Origin: Candidatus Bathyarchaeota archaeon
GTDB taxonomy: Archaea > Thermoproteota > Bathyarchaeia > TCS64
Direction of reading: 5' to 3'
Assembly (NCBI GenBank): GCA_030669135.1
Contig: DAOVEE010000078.1
Span: forward strand, 1-8,079
DNA: 8,079 nt
Both the position numbers and the translations under genes were made by a program. The notes below the pieces were generated by a model. The model ran no database searches, had not been told where the DNA came from, and saw nothing but the letters and a program-made list of their open reading frames with translations. This document shows, in pieces, positions 6,261 through 8,079 of the stretch (positions are counted from its first letter, which is position 1; every line of letters starts with the position of its first letter).

Positions 6261-7304
6261 TCGGCTCCGTTGGCTCAGGTGGTCTACGCCGAGGACACTG
6301 CCGGTGGCGATGATGCTGGAGACGGTACTGATGGTGATGGCGCCGGGGACGATACAAACGGAGACGGAGATGACGGCGGAAACGGCAACATCGACCCGCT
6401 TGTCTACCAGCAGATAAAAGAGGACACTGAAGCAAGGTGGTGGAATCTATACTACCTCTACACCGGCCAGCAGGGTGGTGAAGATGACGGCGACGGAGAT
6501 GATGGTGATGACGGAACAGGTGAATACGACGGTCCCGAAATCCCAGAAGATTTAGACCCTGAACTAAGAAACCAGCTCATGAATACATGGATGGAGATGA
6601 AACAGGCCGCTGAAAATGAGGGAGAAAACCTGCAGACGGCTGCACAGCAGCACCTACGAGTCATGAGGGTGCTCAGGAATTCTTGGAGAAAGTATCAGAA
6701 GGACAACCCGGACATCGTTGATGACACGACTGAGCCTCCGGAAGATCCCGTGGATGGTGGCGAGGACGACCTCCCCCCGGAGCCCACCGAAGAAGAGTTG
6801 AACGAGATACAGGAGCAGCTGGTCGAGAGGTTCCAGGAGAGATTCAATGATTCTATCAAAGAGATGTTCCTTTTCTACAACAGTGTCGAGGACGACCTGG
6901 ACCCCGACGACGCCATGAAGGCCTACAACGCGCTGTACCACACCGAGCAGAAACTCCTGCGGATACAAGAGAGAATCGATGCGGGCGACTTCGAGGGCGC
7001 GATCGACGACCTGGAGGGGGCAGGCAACGACCTCGACGACGAATTCGACGACATGGAAGACCTCCAATCGGCCCAGATGTTCAAGACAGCGACCAAGCTT
7101 CAGGCAAAGATCGAGAAGATGATCGAGAAGAAGGAGCGGAAAGAAGCCCAAGGCGAAGACACCTCCGGCGAGGATGATCTGATAAACCAGCTACGGGGTA
7201 ACGTCGATAAAGCCAAGAACGATCACAAAGAGAACAAGGGTAAAGGCAACGACAACGGCAACGGCAAGGACAAGGAGAAAAAGCCGAAGAAGGAAAAAGA
7301 CTAG
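6252..7304 (+). CDS. Secreted Asp/Gly-rich protein with helical segments and Lys-rich tail, function unknown
   Basis: Not recognised as a known family. Numbered from the TTG at 6252, the only start in this frame, the order is: signal-peptide remnant (1-13); acidic Asp/Gly linker (18-46) with DGDG repeats like calcium-binding loops; short aromatic-rich segment (ARWWNLYYLY, 61-70); second Asp/Gly linker (75-94); helical segment (98-150); Glu/Pro-rich linker (157-182); long charged helices (183-297); and a tail (about 316-350) rich in Lys, Asn and Gly ending PKKEKD. There is no transmembrane helix after the signal, so it is probably released or held at the surface by charge or metal. The strong charge split (acidic body, basic tail) could allow self-association or binding to an anionic surface layer. 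Codon use is more A-rich than in neighbouring genes. The N-terminus appears frameshifted: the likely true start is 6227 or 6236 in another frame. Confidence 0.72.
   Translation: MLLSAPLAQVVYAEDTAGGDDAGDGTDGDGAGDDTNGDGDDGGNGNIDPLVYQQIKEDTEARWWNLYYLYTGQQGGEDDGDGDDGDDGTGEYDGPEIPEDLDPELRNQLMNTWMEMKQAAENEGENLQTAAQQHLRVMRVLRNSWRKYQKDNPDIVDDTTEPPEDPVDGGEDDLPPEPTEEELNEIQEQLVERFQERFNDSIKEMFLFYNSVEDDLDPDDAMKAYNALYHTEQKLLRIQERIDAGDFEGAIDDLEGAGNDLDDEFDDMEDLQSAQMFKTATKLQAKIEKMIEKKERKEAQGEDTSGEDDLINQLRGNVDKAKNDHKENKGKGNDNGNGKDKEKKPKKEKD
6303..6389 (+). repeat. Low-complexity Asp/Gly coding repeat 1
   Basis: Irregular run of GAY and GGN codons encoding units such as DGTDGDG and NGDGDDGG. The alternating Asp spacing is like that of calcium-binding loops (DxDxDG). 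Such tracts easily gain or lose codons. A second, shorter tract occurs 85 bp downstream in the same gene. Confidence 0.65.
6474..6533 (+). repeat. Low-complexity Asp/Gly coding repeat 2
   Basis: Second tract of GAY/GGN codons, encoding GEDDGDGDDGDDGTG and neighbouring residues. It resembles tract 1 in codon pattern and amino-acid order, suggesting expansion of the same simple unit rather than a folded domain. Confidence 0.6.
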
Positions 7305-7310
7305 TAGATC

Positions 7311-7341
7311 CTTCTAGCTTTCTTCTCTTTACACGATTTTT
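7311..7341 (+). terminator. Pyrimidine/T-rich tract after the Asp-rich gene
   Basis: A pyrimidine-rich stretch from 7311 to 7330 and a five-T run at 7337-7341 start within 10 nt of the stop codon. Archaeal transcripts often end at such T-rich tracts without a hairpin. The tract also overlaps the end of the small minus-strand frame, so part of it may be coding on that strand. Confidence 0.35.
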
Positions 7342-7454
7342 CCAGTAAATAACGTAACTAGTACACGTAGTTCCTTTATCTCCTCTTCCGCGCATCCCAG
7401 GATGTCGCGGGACATTCCGCTCTTGATGGAGGCAGGGTCCTTCGTTTCAGTCAA
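7329..7454 (-). CDS. Small hypothetical protein, 41 aa (possible frameshifted remnant)
   Basis: Open frame from TTG 7454 to TAA 7329, with an internal ATG at 7415 that would give 28 residues. The product begins MTETKDPASIKSGMSRDILG and continues CAEEEIKELRVLV; it is soluble and charged with a likely amphipathic helix in the middle. Third codon positions in its first 25 codons are mostly G or C, as in the neighbouring real genes, which argues for coding. No convincing ribosome-binding site precedes either start. Upstream on the same strand another frame (7457-7519) reads as plausible protein and could be joined by one indel, so this may be the 3' end of a broken gene. It lies 61 bp downstream of the two-TM protein gene on the same strand. 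No family recognised. Confidence 0.35.
   Translation of the reverse strand: MTETKDPASIKSGMSRDILGCAEEEIKELRVLVTLFTGKIV
7389..7409. repeat. Imperfect palindrome
   Basis: CGCGCATC, a CCAG centre, then GATG-T-CGCG: an 8 bp stem with one bulged T around a tetraloop if transcribed. It lies inside the small minus-strand frame between two convergent genes. It could be an RNA hairpin or a protein-binding dyad, or merely chance in GC-rich coding DNA. Confidence 0.35.
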
Positions 7455-7456
7455 GC

Positions 7457-7519
7457 TTACTCGGGTTCATAGGCTTCATTCAGCCTAACGAGGCGCTGTG
7501 ACTCCTGCGAGAACTCTAT
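7457..7519 (-). pseudogene. Possible upstream fragment of the small broken gene
   Basis: A 20-codon open stretch between TGA (7520-7522) and TAA (7457-7459), reading FSQESQRLVRLNEAYEPE near its end. It has no usable ATG, GTG or TTG start. The composition is protein-like, and a single indel near 7460 would fuse it to the 41-codon frame that follows. It begins 3 bp inside the stop region of the two-TM protein gene. Short length makes this tentative. Confidence 0.25.
7470..7487. repeat. Perfect 6 bp inverted repeat (hairpin candidate)
   Basis: TAGGCT at 7470-7475 and AGCCTA at 7482-7487 with a six-base loop. It lies about 30 bp downstream of the stop of the leftward two-TM gene, so it could stabilise the 3' end of that transcript. 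No T-run follows on the minus strand. Confidence 0.3.
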
Positions 7520-8079
7520 TCAGGCAGTTTTTCCGCGGTCCTCTTGTTATAGTAGACGGCGATGGCTGTGGCCACTATTCCCACCGACGCCATGCCGAGC
7601 CCGAAGTACCTGTACGGGTAGTATGTGTAGTGCTCGGACGGAGTATGCCTGTAGATGATGAACGCCGCGGTGACCTTCACGGGCTCGTCAACGTAGACCC
7701 AACCCGCTATCTCAAGGTCATAGGAGCCGACTTCCTCTATTTCATACACAATGAAGCTCCGCGGCTCGTCTATGGATGCTGTGTAGGTGTCAGGGTGGTC
7801 GAGGTTGACGGCGGTGGCGTTCATCTCCCCGTCGGCCGAGTTGGTGAGCATCAACGTGGGGCTGAAGCCGTCCACCATCTCTACGCGCCCCGTCCTGAAC
7901 GTGAACCCCGTTGCGCCGTCGACAGATTTCGTTATTGTCGTCTGGTTGTAGAGCGTGACCCGCTCATCTGGCTGGCTGATCTCCACCGTCTGGGGGATGA
8001 CCGACAGCCCTGCACCGAGTACGAGCACAACCACCATGATGGGCAGGTAGTTCCTCTTCATGAAGCCGTCAAAATCCAT
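7516..8079 (-). CDS. Two-TM membrane protein with external domain, function unknown (start at window edge)
   Basis: 187 residues, not recognised. The N-terminus MKRNYLPIMVVVLVLGAG (7-24) is a signal anchor or signal peptide. Residues about 30-155 are beta-rich and probably external, with sequons NQT (45) and NAT (87). Residues about 158-177 form a second membrane span, followed by the short basic tail NKRTAEKLPE in the cytoplasm. The external part is rich in Tyr just before the span (HYTYYPYRYFG). The first codon is an ATG at the very last base of the window, so a longer N-terminus cannot be excluded; the ATG at 8061 (M7) starts the hydrophobic segment more neatly. It converges with the Asp-rich gene. 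Both encode envelope proteins and could belong to one surface locus, but no shared operator is visible because its promoter lies outside the window. Confidence 0.75.
   Translation of the reverse strand: MDFDGFMKRNYLPIMVVVLVLGAGLSVIPQTVEISQPDERVTLYNQTTITKSVDGATGFTFRTGRVEMVDGFSPTLMLTNSADGEMNATAVNLDHPDTYTASIDEPRSFIVYEIEEVGSYDLEIAGWVYVDEPVKVTAAFIIYRHTPSEHYTYYPYRYFGLGMASVGIVATAIAVYYNKRTAEKLPE

Noticed and set aside
6303..6533. CRISPR-like or tandem DNA repeat in the Asp-rich gene
   Set aside because: The repetition is at the codon level (GAY/GGN) with no constant repeat and spacer length; it is coding low complexity.
7455..7490. tRNA-like GGGTTCATAGGCT, resembling a T-arm
   Set aside because: No five-pair T stem forms around the loop, and no acceptor, D or anticodon arms can be found around it.

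Overview
The window reads as GC-rich archaeal chromosome. The signs are A/T-rich TATA-like boxes a short way upstream of several starts with almost no leader, few Shine-Dalgarno sequences, frequent AGG arginine and ATA isoleucine codons, and a membrane-anchored winged-helix regulator of a kind typical of archaea. A TACK-type (Thermoproteota/Thaumarchaeota-like) host is a guess from gene style; nothing here fixes the lineage.

Left half (1-4785). Three genes run rightwards: the 3' part of a molybdopterin-dependent oxidoreductase whose N-terminus lies outside the window, a class III (CaiB/BaiF) CoA-transferase, and a stand-alone B3/B4 domain protein related to the tRNA-editing domain of PheRS beta. 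The last two are translationally coupled. A leftward gene converges on them with a 15 bp gap. It encodes a divergent Rossmann-fold protein of the lactate/malate dehydrogenase-GH4 superfamily. These look like metabolic and housekeeping genes; no single pathway joining them can be read from the sequence.

Right half (4786-8079). A compact divergent promoter region leads into a cell-surface block. First comes a secreted-domain / one-TM / cytoplasmic winged-helix protein, a candidate envelope-sensing one-component regulator. Next is a secreted Asp/Gly-rich protein with a Lys-rich tail; its signal peptide is split between two reading frames. Last, on the other strand and running off the window edge, is a protein with two membrane segments and an external domain. 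The promoter of the Asp-rich gene carries three TCCAA/TTGGA half-sites just upstream of its TATA box. These are a plausible target for the neighbouring regulator, though that link is inference.

The 211 bp gap between the last two convergent genes is not empty. The minus strand carries a 41-codon open frame with genome-like codon use, preceded by a 20-codon frame that could join it by one indel: either a small gene or a frameshifted remnant. The strongest leads for something undescribed are the surface block with its possible regulatory loop, the split signal peptide, and the divergent dehydrogenase-like protein.
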